NCBI GenBank assembly: GCA_030544235.1
Contig: CM060464.1
Location: 28,316,652 to 28,380,651, forward strand
Reading direction: 5' to 3'
DNA length: 64,000 bases
Origin: Lepturacanthus savala
Lineage: Eukaryota; Chordata; Actinopteri; Scombriformes; Trichiuridae
The position numbers were made by a program, and so were the translations under genes. Shown piece after piece: positions 32,841 to 46,237 of the stretch. The notes under the pieces are model-generated. The model was given only the letters and a program-made list of their open reading frames with translations, was not told the origin of the DNA and ran no database searches. The first letter of the stretch is position 1. Each line of letters starts with the position of its first letter.

Positions 32841-35800
32841 TATAGATCTCCCCTCTTCCCTGTTTGCTCTCCACAGTCGAAGGTGTGCTCTCTTGCTTGC
32901 CCTTGGCTTTGGGTTGGGGGGTTGACTGGCTGCTTCCTGGTCTGTGATGTAGGCTGAGAGATTAAGGGGGATAGAGTTTTGGCGGCCTGCAGGTTTTACA
33001 TGTTTGTTCAGTGTTGAGATGTGGAAACTGACAAGTCACTGTCGATCAACTGGCTGTAGTGGTTGCACAACTGGCTGCATGGTTTCCACTGGAGCAATAT
33101 GTCAAATTGTGCCAGTCAATGTCAAACTGGGACCTGTACTTTGTCTAAAGTGAATATTCCCATGCTGAAATACTTCATCTGTTTTCTTGTTTGGATGCTG
33201 CCATTCAGGCAGCCAGTCTGGTTATTAGTTAACTTCCACAGCTTCAACACAACTCTGTGGACAAATATGGCTTCAAGGAAAACTGGAATGGATTTGCAGT
33301 TAAGGGTTGCCACAATAACTGGTTCAAAGGAAAAGTTTACTGGGAGTAGCAATATTGCCATCAAGCAACCAACATCTACAAGAACTCAATAAGGAATTGA
33401 GTTGAATTATACTGCTATGTCACTCAAGTCCCAGTTCAGCAGCTTTTTTGTCTTTCTGAGCAAGATCATAAGCTCACTTGGTAGCTTACTTTTCAAAGGG
33501 ACACACTGTATAACCGTGATACCTTGGGTTTGTCACTTATCGCTCCATATCTTATCTGTCTCCATAAGTAGAAATTCCACAATAATTATGTTAAAAAGAA
33601 TGTGTTTGGCTCCGTTTCCTCAAATACAACCAGATAATCACAACATCCTGGGTTGCTCTGATCTTTGTTGCATGTCATCTGCATCTCTTTATATGATCAA
33701 ATAAATTCCTTCCTTTATTTGATATTAAAGTCTGTCACAGGAAGATTTAGAGATCAAAAGATGACAGATATTGAGCCCAGCCTCTAACCTGGAGACAGAC
33801 TGGATGTACCTATTGTCTAGTTGTCTTCCGCTGCTGCAAAGTTCAGCCAGTCCAATGCATATATTCGCCAGCAAATGGAGAATTTGTGAATAACAGCCTT
33901 TAATTCAAATAGGTGGATAGATCAAAGATATGATATAATTAAAGTAAAACTATAGCACGCTGTTCCATGTCAAATAAGTGTACAAGGGATTAATGGTTTT
34001 GTTGTCAGCCTCTGAGTAATATTTAAACAGGTGATTTTAAAGGTAAAATGCCAATATCCTTTGCATTATGTACATGTTTCAGTAAAAAAAAAATCTTTAT
34101 ATTCACCTAATTATTTGCTTGTAGCTAAAAGGAGAAATTCATACCAATTATACTCTATACCACTTGCATATCACAAGCTATTTTGTATAAGATACCTTAT
34201 TACTTAATTACTAATTACTGATTGATAATAACTTTAAAGCTGTAGTGTGTGAATTCTGTCTCCATCTGCTGGTGGTGAGATCATATTACAGCCAACACTG
34301 GAATTAATTTTTTTAAAATGCTGCTGTGTTGCAGCTGTTTGTCGCTGTAATGGGAAGTAATGGGTAATTTTAGTGTTTTTTAGGTCATTGCTTTGATTTT
34401 TATGGCCTGAAACTTTACTGGTTTGATGTCATCTCACTTCTCTCAATGAAAAAAATGCTCATAAAACCGCTGTACACCACCTGTGCAGCACCAAACAGAG
34501 GACAGACAATGTACAGACAATTTACGATCATAAGGGCAACATATATCCCCTAGGAGCTTATGGACACCAAAACTGAGCTAAAAGAAAGGCTATTATATTG
34601 GACTTATATTTGTAGGGTGACCGAAATCAGCCGTCCAAGTAAATTCTAACATTGTTCTAGATCCAAGAATTAATCAACTGTTTGCTAACATATCAGGTGA
34701 TATTTCAGTCATTTCTTTACACATTTTTTACGATACCTCCATGTGTCTAAAAACAGTTAGGGTTAGAATTAAAGTTGAGTCTAAAATTAGGTTAAGATTA
34801 GGGTTATGGTTAGGCTTTTGGTTTTAAAGTTAGAATTAATTTAAGATTAAGGTTAGCATACAGTTAAGCACCAACCCTTTAATACTGTTTATTGAACACT
34901 GATTGCTTCCTGTACAGTAAATAGTATTGGAAATTCAGGCTTTCTGTGCTACAAACCAGAAAATTTAACAAGATTAGGCATTAACTACACCTAAAAGAAA
35001 ATAATTTAGTTTAAGAAAAGAATTAGGAATTTAAATATTTCTCTAATAAGCAGGTATAAGAATGACATACTATATAGGCCTACATTAACTCATGCTTAAT
35101 CAACAAAAAATGTAATCATTCTGCATTCCTGTTTAATCAAAGATCCCTGATCAGCACTCCCACTGTGAGAACTTTGATAAGACAGAGTAGACTGTCTGCT
35201 GAAAGCCCAGTAAATCTCCCTGAGTGGGAGCTGAAACATTTGTAGGTGGTCTAATCATCTCAGCTCCTCACCCAGTCTCATCCTCACTGGCATTTTTTCC
35301 CCATAGTGACTTCACTTGAGTCTGTGACCCGCACACACAATGTACACATCCAACATATGTGATGTTGCTGACCCAAGAAGACAAATCAGAAAAGCCTCTG
35401 GGCTCGGGCCTGCCCGACCAAAGAGATGAGGTCATCCAACAGAACCTCATTTTCCCTCAAATTGCACCTCTGATCAGCGCGTGTTTCCTGCAACAATTAC
35501 ACTGACCCCAAGTCCTCATTAGCAAATAGTGTGGAGGAGAAAAAAAAGGACAAAGACCACTTGGTTTGGGAAGGGCAGGATGTTTAGTTCAGAGAGGTTT
35601 GCAATGTTTTTCTATCCCTCCTCTTTATCTTCCATCATGTCTTGAGGCTTCTTCTCAACATCACCTTTTGATTAGTGAATCATGTGCTGGAAGATGAAAG
35701 TGCTTAGAGTGAGCTGGGGGTCTCAGTGCCACGTCCCTCACAATAAGTCAGTTACAACTTTTGACTAACAAACCGACTGACGCTATAGGAGACTTCTGCT

Positions 35801-38800
35801 GTTTAACATTCCTCTTGTGTTAGGGTCAGCACCGACCTGTAACACCATAGATAGTATTATATATAATAATATTAAAATGGAAAAATAAATATAAAATTAA
35901 TTTATTCAACAGATGTGTTCTAATACCCCTCAGGAATAGTCAGTTCACACAACAACCTTTTATTTATATATATAATTCTCTTGAGGCTCATTTTACCAGT
36001 TTTCAAAATTGAGATTGAGGAGTATACTGACAAACAAGACTCAGAGACCCATACCAAAATTATTAAAACCAATATATTCATGGTTAAAGAAGTCTAACAA
36101 GGTAACCAAAAGATGAGAAACTAATTGGTTGATAAATAATTGTTTTTATTGTATTTTACTGCAGATTTAAAACACAGGTCAAAACCAATCCATTAACATA
36201 AGGGATGGTAGCATGAAAGTAGAGAGAGAAAAGAGAAAAGTTAAAAGAACACCTACTATTACAAATTTGCTGATATGAAAGTGCAGCTTTTTAAACTCAT
36301 TCATGTCATTAGTTATTTTGGGGGGCCTTCACTTGTAAGAGTCATATCATCTGCATCATTTTTCTTTCTTTTTTTCTTTTTTGGTTTGTTTTCTTCAAAA
36401 TGAGGCACTTGATGAAACATTAACTCATATGACCATGAGTCGACAATTATGAAAGCATAATTTAATGCTTTTTAGGAGGATCACATTTCTCCTTAACACG
36501 CTGAAAAGAGTCTCCCACAAAAAGACCAACACAAACACACAGTCAGAAGCTCTTAAAGACAGTATGCACCTGGCATTTTGAAGGTCAGATACAGGACAAC
36601 CATGGTGCCATGTGTATAGTATTGTTTGGCATGCTAACTCCATGGACCTATGAAATGCATTGTCAGTATGTTAGTCAGTCCAAAACTTTGTCAAGACTGA
36701 AATAACCCTAACCCTAACTATGAAATGAACAACCATATAATAGCCACATATAACAGTTCGAAAACTAATTATCTTAGCTTGGTCACTAACAGGACAATAA
36801 CTTCACACAATCTGAAAGCCATTGCTCTTGTATGCAATAACTTTTGTTCCATTAGAAGCTTAAATAAAAAAATTATGAAGCAATGAGCACAATAACTTAA
36901 AAAATAAGATAAAAATAAAATTAAAACAATTTCAGCCATAAAAATCAATAAATAACATATATTTAGTTATTTTTCATAAATCTCTTTTAGTGTGGGAAGA
37001 CAATTTTACACAGTTTTAGTTTCGAAGGTGTTCTCCAGTTCTGTCATCCTAAAATAAGAAAGATCACTCTGTTTTTGCTTTTCCACTTGTTTAAACAAAA
37101 TCCATGAGCAATAAGTGTCATCTCACTCATTTCTGGTTTTCAGATATATATGATTTTAAGGAGTGCAACGTGATTTGTTAAGATGTACAGTTTGGCGCTG
37201 TAGGAACTTGATTCATCCCTAAAACATGGGGGCCCTCCAAGTAAGAACGGGAAACCGTTATAATTCATTCATGCTGCTCCAGGCCAAACAGCTCCCACTT
37301 GAGTCAGTATGATCTACGAGTGTCTGTGAGCCCCAGACACATGTAAATGTACACCAAACTAATTGGTGGTGCAACAGTCAGGGGTATTAAAATCAGCGGT
37401 TATATCACCTGTTATTTTGAACAGGGAGAAAGAGAAGAGAAACACCTTCTGAGATTATTTCATGATTTGTTTCTATTTAGCTTCGTTTACAAAGGACAAA
37501 AAAACACACTAACGCCCACTACTATCTGTCTTTTGTCTTAAGTGAAAATTGGCATTTACTCCTGGGTGAAATGAGTCTGCAGTGGTCACACCTCTGATCA
37601 TCAGTGCTGTAAACAGATTCTCAAAAAAATTGTTTCAAAAAGGTTCTAGAAATGTGGAGGAAAAGTTCATGATTTTAAACATTTATTGTGCATTTTATTT
37701 GAAGTTACTGGATGTTTATTCTATTATTATTTAATTATAATAATTATTATTATATATTTATTGCACATTTTGTCATGCATTTGGTGCATTTTGAAGTGAT
37801 CATTAACCACTATCTTTTCTAATCTATCATATTCCCAGGAATATTACTAGGTCTTAAAGGTGGAAAATTGTGAGTGCAGATTTCCTAGAAAATCATTCTT
37901 ACTTTCACATGACCACAAGAATCTGATGTCCAAATAGAGGACAACTTCTACTGGATTGTAGGACACCGTTTAGAACAGGGTGTTCACTGCTTTCTTACAA
38001 CCGTTGCATTCTCTACAGTAAATTTTATGCAGAGGGGACAATTTCCAACTAACCTTTCTTTTTTTTTTTTACCCCATTCTTTGCATTCTTGCATTCCTCA
38101 CTCATAATTCAAACTCATTCACTACAGCAACCCACCATCTAGCCCTGATAAAACAGTTTTGACATTCAAAACATTTTGCTGTTCTCATCACTGCCTCATT
38201 GTTCATCTCTTACAGTGTCGTTCTATCAAGACTGTCCTCTGGCAGAATGTGACCCAAGAAATGTAAAAGCATGTCAAACAGCGTATGCTTTCATTTACCT
38301 TTACTTTGCAAACTTGACACCACACCTCGACTGTCATATCAAAAATGAGTGGGAATAGATTAAATAGTTGACCTTTGCTTAAGAAAATATTAACATATTT
38401 CTGTAGTGATCATTGCGCTGGCTGCCACGCTCCTCGGAGAAAAGCAGAAACTCTCACAGTTTGTTTGGATGACGGTGAATTTAATGTCCTCGCTGTTCTC
38501 TTTGATGTCCAAAGTTTGTGTTAGCGTGTAGAGACAGCTAATGCAGCCCATACCTGAACTCTACCTGAATGGCAAAACATGCTGGAGAAGCTGTCGGGAC
38601 AGAAATGATCCGATAGCGCATCAGAGAAGACAGACACAAGGTTGTCGTAAAGATTTCAATACTCCCTGTTACATCAAGGGACTGCAGACTGCAATGAACA
38701 CTATAAGCTTTATTAATTAATTACAAAGGAAATAATACATTCAAAATATTAAGTTTGCAGTTTGCATGCCAAACAATGCGGAATGCCATCAGTCACCATG

Positions 38801-40840
38801 TCGTGATTCAGGCTAGTTATACTGACACACACACTCCGACTATAACAATGAACAATTTCTGTTTTATAAATGACCTGATGGAAGTGTTGGCAGTGGCGTC
38901 ATTTATGGCAAACTGTGCAGCAAAGAGTTTTCATATCACAGAAGCACCGACCTTACGATACCATTTAAACGCAAAACATGTCACAGCGAGCACAGAATAA
39001 TTGGAGCTGTTGGCGGCTCTGGTTCTGGTCCGAGTACAAACAAGCAGCTCAAACCCAAACAAATGACTGGCTTCATCAGGAAGTGCAGCAACTAAATCTA
39101 TGTTTAAAACCAAGAGAAATGGCCATTCTTACTCATCAGTCATTTACAAAATTCAGCAAATCCTTCTTTTTAGATGTGTATGTGTGTGTATTTATTGCCA
39201 TTTTGTCCTCTGCAAAAGGCTCAAACATACAACTTTTCCCTTCTCTATGTCTATAGGTAGAAATCAGGGCTTGGATGTGTGTTTTTTTTAACCTTACAGA
39301 CGAAGCACTTTGAAATTTACCTCGCTTACTTTAATATACAGCCACAGGGAGATGATTACCTCAGTTCTGTGACCAGTTTCACTGTCCAGCATAAAGCAGA
39401 ATATCACATCAAGCTATACATGAAAATTCTAATCCCATGTCTGTTTTATGCATGGTAAGTATAAAGGATTAAAAGGGAGACAAACATGTAACTGTGTGAG
39501 TGTGATCAGACTGTTCCTTCCTCTCAGTGAATCTTCCCTGAATAAATAAAGGATTAAAAAAGAAAAGCTAGACAAAGCACTTACACTTAATATAATCATA
39601 TTTTTTAACTGTCTAGGTTACACTATGAATATCATGGATATTCTACAACAGGTTTATGTCTAAGGTCCTGTTATTTACTGTGTTTTTGAAAGCACTTCTA
39701 CTTGGTGAAACATACCTGGCTTCTACCAAACACATGCTGGCAAATGTCTCAGTGACAACTCTCAGCAAGTTTTCTGTTCCTGCATTGCTTTTTGACAGCA
39801 CAAATGGTGTTGGAGGCAAACAATACATATGTCCAAATGAGTTGTCATAATCGAATACATATGCCATGTTTCAGTCAATCATCTTGTCCAATGTGTAACC
39901 TTAGTCCTACGTGGCAAGCTGACTTTTGTGTTCTTTCAAATTGTTTTTATCCTTTTTTCTGTACGACTGACACATCAGTTGACTGGTACGCTGATCAGGT
40001 GCCTCGCACATGCTTGTGCTTGCTCCCTGACACACGTCGAAGCCAAGTTGCCAGCGAAGACTGTGGTGCTGTCACTGCAGACACCTGAATAAAAAATGTT
40101 GCAAATAGTTTGCAAGCAGATATGTGCTGGCTCGTTGGCTGAGTCACGGGCCCTACGTGGTTCAACAAGAGGCAACTGAATCCAGTGTGTGTGGAGACAG
40201 AGGTTCAAATGCTACCATGCAAATGTATTACATGCATACACACAGATGCATAAATGTTTATACGGGAATGCATGAGTGTGTCTGAGACATATCAAGGATT
40301 CAATATATAATACTATAATTTTGTGGATTTTCCTTGGATTTTTAGTTGCTGCTGAGTTGCTGTGCATGACTATGATGCTGCACTAAACCATCGGTTTGCA
40401 AACAAGCTAAGTACCAGTAGCTGTATTTCCATCGAATTTTGATTCCCAATTTTAAAATATCACATTAAAAAAGTTTGATGGAAACAGAGATCGTCTGAAA
40501 AAGAAATTCCTCAATTTTATAAAATGTTTTTACATGCTCTTAAGGTGGTTTTTATCATTTTTTTTCGAAAAAGTTCAACTGCTAAATGTGAGACAGCTCC
40601 AAACCTCCTAATGGAACAACACCTAATTCACATTTTTATTTTAAGATCGAACCTTTGCTTTAAATTTGGTTGATAACTAGATAAATCACAACTAGTGTTG
40701 GCCAAGTTACATGAAAAATGGAATCATCACAATTCATATTATTAATCAACAGCAAAGTAATGTGTTACAGTGCTTGCGTTGTTTGGCACAGCTCTATCAC
40801 AGGGTCTTCAAACCCTCCACACTTACACAATGCTTTAAGT
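32841..40840. other. Eight-kilobase non-coding interval
   Basis: No gene is supportable. Landmarks: a partial repeat with TTAAAGCTGTAGTGTGTGA at about 34232; degenerate TTAGGG-like sequence at 34757-34860 and CCCTAACCCTAAC at about 36706-36718; an ATT/AAT-rich palindromic patch at about 37722-37758; and a LINE-like tail (AATAAATAAAGGATTAAAA) near 39540. Everything else is AT-rich single-copy-looking DNA. Confidence 0.45.
34757..34860. repeat. Degenerate interstitial telomere-like repeat
   Basis: Repeated GTTAGGGTTAG / ATTAGGGTTATGGTTAGG motifs in a decayed array. A small inverse-orientation patch, CCCTAACCCTAAC, lies near 36706. Confidence 0.6.
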
Positions 40841-41299
40841 CAGGGGTGTCAAACATGTGGCCAGGGGGCCAGAACCGGCCTGTTAAAGTTTCCAGTCTGG
40901 CCCACAGGATGACTGTACAAAGTGTGACTAATAATGGACCAGTTCCTATTTCTTCACAGAAATGTGAAGTCAGTGAATATATGACAAGAATCAAGGAATA
41001 AAAATATTAACAGTTTTGATGTGTAAATGGTTTGTAAGGCAGTAGAGAACATCACTTTAAAAAGATAGATAGATAGATAGATAGATTCCCCCTGTTTTCT
41101 CATGTCATTCCTCTTGTTTTTGTAAATTGAAGGTGAATTAGTCATGTAAAGGTTAATAATGTATTTTTTTACATAAAAAAGGGGAAAAAATGGTACATGT
41201 TATTTATACATTTATCTTTACTGGTCTGGCCCACTTAAGACTAAATTGCGTCATATGTGGCCCATGAACTAAACTGATTTTGACTCCCCTGCTTTAAGT
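40833..41299. mobile_element. hAT-type MITE with perfect 8-bp target duplication
   Basis: The element is 40841-41291 (451 bp), with ends CAGGGGTGTCAAA and TTTGACTCCCCTG. Both sides carry CTTTAAGT (40833-40840 and 41292-41299). Subterminal CTGGCCCAC/GTGGCC motifs and an internal (GATA)n tract (about 41063-41086) are present. No transposase is encoded. Confidence 0.9.
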
Positions 41300-41817
41300 G
41301 ATGCTGTGGTGTTTAACCCCTCCAAAGCTGAACAAAGGTCATTCCTAAGTGTAGGCTTAGAAGTGGTTAGCTCCAAAACTAAGAAGGCACAACATGTAAA
41401 TACAACAATTTTGGAGTTGCCAGGAGGCACATTTCACTTCTTTTTGGAACAGGCTAATTGCCGACCCCACCCTCAGCCCCTGGGCCAAGCTAGCATGTTC
41501 AGCACAATAGACGAAACTAATATTAACCCCCAGTCGATATCCTAGTAAGACTGTAAATTCATTACTTAATTTCATATTGTAAAGCCCATGCACTACTCAT
41601 TAATAAAATAAATAATCATACCACTGTATTGTTTTTCTGCCCAATACTAGTATGTCTTGTCTTTATAGTATAAAGAAGAGTTCCAGTTTCATTCTAAATA
41701 CTTCCTGTGAACTACAGGAAAACACATGCAAAAGCTGAGTGTAGATGGAGTCACACATTACATTGCAGCATGAGATCAATGCATCTTCTAGAACATGAAC
41801 AATGTATCATATAAATG

Positions 41818-42230
41818 TAGGGTGATATCAGGTAAATTGGGCCACTTTTTGGTAAATCGCTTGGGACAATAACACAATACCAAATATGCCTTTTCCATGT
41901 ATATTTATGATTAATAATGACTGTTTTTGATCATTTTGTGTTTGAATTATGTGATAAAGTGTAATTATTTAGTATACATTTTGAAATTTATTTATTTATT
42001 TTTGCATGAGCGGTTTTAGGTAAAATGGGTTTAGTTCGATTTGTCATGGCAGGCTACTTTCAATGCACACTTCTAGTGCAGTTTAAATTTAGAAGTATTG
42101 TCTCACCCACCATAGAAACCACAAATTAATCAAATCACCTGTTTTTAGTCATTGGCTCTAATTTCCAGAGGGCTGGGACCCCCAAACCTTTAATTTTACC
42201 TGTTGGCCCATTTTACCTGATATCACCCTA
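41818..42230. mobile_element. MITE with 19-bp perfect inverted ends and TA target
   Basis: The left end TAGGGTGATATCAGGTAAA is exactly inverted at the right end TTTACCTGATATCACCCTA. The similarity extends inward through TTGGGCCA / TGGCCCA. Taking TA as the duplicated target gives a Tc1/mariner-style non-autonomous element of about 409 bp. Confidence 0.85.
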
Positions 42231-44220
42231 AATCATGTAAAGGTGAAAAAATGTGAATGAGTGATTTACTTAATCATTTAAATTATTCATTTTTTTAGCC
42301 AAGCTTAGAATTTCTAATTGACTTGATTCATTATTTTTCTTTATTTCTTAGCTACATGTTGAACATGTTTGTGTGTATACAAATGAACATCCGCCCTTAC
42401 AATGTCATCGTAAACTGAAATTACAAACGGTCTTGTAATTAAACATTACAAGACAATGGAGAGCTGTTTCCCAGTTTTGTTGTGACTACAGCGGCCCTGT
42501 TGTTCTCCATTGAGATGGAGGGGGGGGGGGGGGGGGGGGGGGGGTTGAAATCAGTTGTCTGTTTTGGGGAATCATGCTCCTGCAACCTGGCAAAGCCAAA
42601 TGAAGGGTAACGGGCTAACATCTACCTCTCCATTCCAGAGAACGATTATTTACGGGACGTGCAGGAAGATGATATCCAATGCCACCCAAGGTCTGTAACA
42701 AATGACTCAATATTTCTGAGCATCAAAGACTGCAATGTGCAATGTGGTGACCTGCGAGGTTGCCGGACTCCATGACATCAGACCCAGTATCACGTCATGG
42801 TCAGCCCCTGAGTGCTAATTAACACCAGACAGAGGGATCATGAACAAAGCTCAGGGCATTACCATTCATCACTGAGCAGCTTACTTTGTTTATTTGCAGA
42901 TGTAGAAGAGAGAATAATAACAGATTGTGCAAATTGAAGGGAAGACAACCCATGGGGTGTATAAATTAACAAATAAAAAGGTGGGTAAACTTATTGTAGC
43001 AGGGTTTACCGTCTGCTACATCCCAGCATCTGTGCCAGTCTCCTCAGCTGCTTACACTGTAGCTGTACCCGGCTCCGGGCCCTTGTCCCATGTGACCCAG
43101 AGGTCCGTGTGTGTCATCAACCTTTATGAGCTGGACAAGCCCAGAACAGAGGCCTAAAAGCCTGCACATAAAAGAGGCTGTGTTTGCTTTCCTGACTTTC
43201 TGTGGAACCGGCCAAGACAAGAGGAGAGAAACGAGAGAAAAACAGATGCAACAGCAGGTTCGTGGAAGATCATTCTCTAAACAGTGAGCAACAAGTCCTC
43301 CCTGTGCTTTTAAACATGAATTAATGTAAATTCCAGGCGTATTTTATGTCTGTCTGTGACGCCTCGACACACCGGCGTGGTGGAATTTCGTAGGGGTGCA
43401 AGAATCCTGCTGTAATGGGCATTCCAGTGCTGCAACATTACCACTATTTCCCAACAATTAATCATGGTCAGTGCTTCAGAAGGAGAGAGAGCAAGAAGAG
43501 TGTGTGATTGCATACATTTTTGTGCGTGTGGGCGTGGGTATTTGAAGCCAACAGGAACACTAGATATGAGGTAATTAAACAAGTCTGATAGTTTATCTAA
43601 TGTCATGTAAATTGTCAATCAGAACAATATTAATACACTGTTAAATAGGATACATCTAAAGCACACATTACCTATGAAGACAGATGTGGGTAAGGACCAT
43701 TAACACATATTTTACACCACATAACCTCAGTCTCATAGAGTAGATCCTCCTGCCCTGAGAAGTTATCTTATGCTGTATGTCATGTAGGACTGCATGAGGG
43801 GGAGCATAACATTGCCGGAGTTAAGAGTTTAGCTCCTTCTCAGGCCACCCATGTTACAAAAATATGCAATCGTGGTACTGCAGTGCGGTCGGGATTAAGC
43901 ACCATTCTGCATGTTGCATTATTTCTACAGTTAGCGAATTCCGATCAGTAACCAGATGCCAGAAACCCGACTCCCCGAGGGTTTTGCAGAGAGCAGCTGT
44001 CTGCTTGTTTGTTGGTGGGTGTCAGGGAATCATTTGCATTTGTAGTAGTTTGTATTACATTCATGTAAAAAATTGCAACAAAAAATATGTTCGATCATCT
44101 TACAATTTGAAAATTGGCAAGCACCATGTATGAACAGCTCCGGAAAGCATAGAAATATCTGTAAGGAGTTGAAGCTTGATCTTTGAACATCAGTTGCATG
44201 CAGCAGGCAGAAAGTTGTGA
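42231..44220. other. Non-coding interval
   Basis: No gene is supportable. It contains the G25 run (42520-42544) and a non-repetitive, more GC-balanced stretch (about 42720-43180) with GTGCTAATTAACACC that could be regulatory. Confidence 0.45.
42520..42544. repeat. Poly-G run of 25
   Basis: An uninterrupted run of 25 G residues following GATGGA. It could form a G-quadruplex on the plus strand; its length is also prone to sequencing error. Confidence 0.9.
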
Positions 44221-44288
44221 TTGTCTAAAGGGAAATTTATTACATTTTGTCTCTAATTTGTCATTTTTTGGACACTGGAAAGGCATCC

Positions 44289-44412
44289 TAGAGAGCAATT
44301 CATCATATTTTGTTTTCCGGAAGGGCACCTTAGAGGGCAATTTGTCATATTGTGTTGCACATTGGGCCTTCTAGAGGGCACTATCATGTTTTAATCCCCC
44401 TCTAGAGGGCAC
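44289..44412. repeat. Minisatellite-like TAGAGGGCA repeats
   Basis: Successive units begin CTAGAGAGCAATT, TAGAGGGCAATTTGTCATA, TAGAGGGCACTATCATG and TAGAGGGCACCT, with spacing of about 43, 41 and 31 nt. They probably lie inside a larger dispersed element ending near 44475. Confidence 0.65.
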
Positions 44413-44479
44413 CTCTGCTGCGTTTTTTCTAACATGGGGTGACCAGGTAGGCAGTCGCCCCCTCTGAATCCACCCCTGG

Positions 44480-46028
44480 GCTGTGAGATATTGTTATATT
44501 TCCTATTGATTGAATATGCATAAAGTGCAATCAAGGATATACCTTTTACTTCTTGCATATCTTACTTCATATCCTTTTAATGGCCACCGCCCATTTAGAT
44601 TGACACATACAATAGAAACATTGTGTTCCTGCTGTATATGAGTAAATTGCTATTGTATGTAAGACTATGAATTTCCCTCATGCTCAGTTAAGTATGTAGC
44701 TGTGTGTCATATGTTTATATTATCTTTCCTGCTCATCATCATAAGTTCTTTACAGCACAGCCAGGATACCAGGCCAGTAAATATAATGCACAATTTGCAG
44801 TACCGGTAAATCATTTGCACATTGCAGATTGCTCTGGAATGAACTGTCTCTGGATCTTAAAAACATGAACCATTAGCATCTTATCAAATTATTTGATGAT
44901 TTTGTCATTTGACCAATTCCACTGATTCTCTTACCTAAATTAACTTGTAAGTTATAATTTAATGAGACGGAGAAGCAGGAAGAATGGATCTGAGAGCGCT
45001 CAGTGGCAGAAAAGCAAATAAGTCCAGTGGCTGCTCAGATGTTTAAGTCTGACCTATAAAGTTTTCTCCAGGCAGTTTCATCCATGATCTCACTGCGTGC
45101 AGCCTTCTGGCTGACTCCTTCTGTTTAATCAAAGGACATAACAAACGTTTACGGATCTTTTAATGTTTAAAAAAACCTCGCGTGTGTATTGAGGGCGTTT
45201 GCAGAGTTGAAGCCTAAAGGTGATGGGCAGCGCCCGAGTACTTGACAGTGACATTGCACACATGCACCTTTTGACACCGCTGACGTCCGGCACATGTGCT
45301 CCGCTCGCCGTCAGATCACGCTCAACACAAACTGAAAAGAGGGAGGTGGACGGTGTTGTGAAGCAAAACAAGAGGGCGTTCACTGCCGCGTATCCCCACA
45401 TTCTCGGCTAATCAGGAACTGCCCTGCTTGGAGACAGTGTCCAATGAGTAACAACATGCAGTGATAAGGTCACTAAATTAACTAAAGCTGGAATCAAGAA
45501 TCTGAAGACATATGTAATCCGTGACCAACAAGATTAGAGAGTGTCCACTCTACATATGGGGCGCTGGAGGAGTCACTCATGGACCTGAGCTGTGTTGGAC
45601 ACAGAGAGGAGGCTAAATTTTAAAAGCTTTTCCTCCAAACCACTGGCCAGTCCTCACTAGTGCCTGGAAAATCCAGGTGTCACATTGCCTTGATATGCGC
45701 TGGGTACAGATCTTTAATTATTTTGAACTTTTGGGTTTTCCAGATTTTTGATTATTAGGTATTGTAGGTTTTGCCTAAAGAGCACATGTCATGCGTGAGT
45801 AAAGCGAAAACTGAGTCGACATGAAGCCACCCTCACTGCTTTACAGCACGCTGAACTTTCTCACACAGTAATCAGGTGATGTTGCAGCACCGTTCAAGAC
45901 TGTAATGCCTCCATCTTGATTGCTGGAAGGTAGTTGTATAGTATAACAAAGCCAAGAAAGCAGGAGGGGTCAATGTTAGACTCAGAACACAAAGCTGTTT
46001 CCTGGATGCAGTAAATACTAATGCAGTC
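44480..46028. other. Non-coding interval
   Basis: No gene is supportable. A GC-richer segment at about 45180-45420 carries only short, unrelated frames on both strands. Confidence 0.45.
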
Positions 46029-46036
46029 CTATAGTG

Positions 46037-46229
46037 CAGTAGTTCTCAAAGTGGGGTTCAGGGTTGCAGGGGGTCCTCAGCAAATAATTGCATTTTATAA
46101 TTATGTGTGTTATGAATGTATGACTATTCTTTAATAAAAACATCTAAGATAAAATTATTAAATAGGGGTCTGTGGTCTAATTTCAGTCAGTTTTGTGATA
46201 TTTGAAGTGATGAAGTTTGAGAACAACTG
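46037..46229. mobile_element. Diverged hAT-type MITE
   Basis: The ends CAGTAGTTCTCAAA and TTTGAGAACAACTG are imperfect inverted repeats of the same type as 12836-13065. Flanks CTATAGTG and CTATTAGT may be a decayed target duplication. It is 193 bp and non-coding. Confidence 0.7.
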
Positions 46230-46237
46230 CTATTAGT

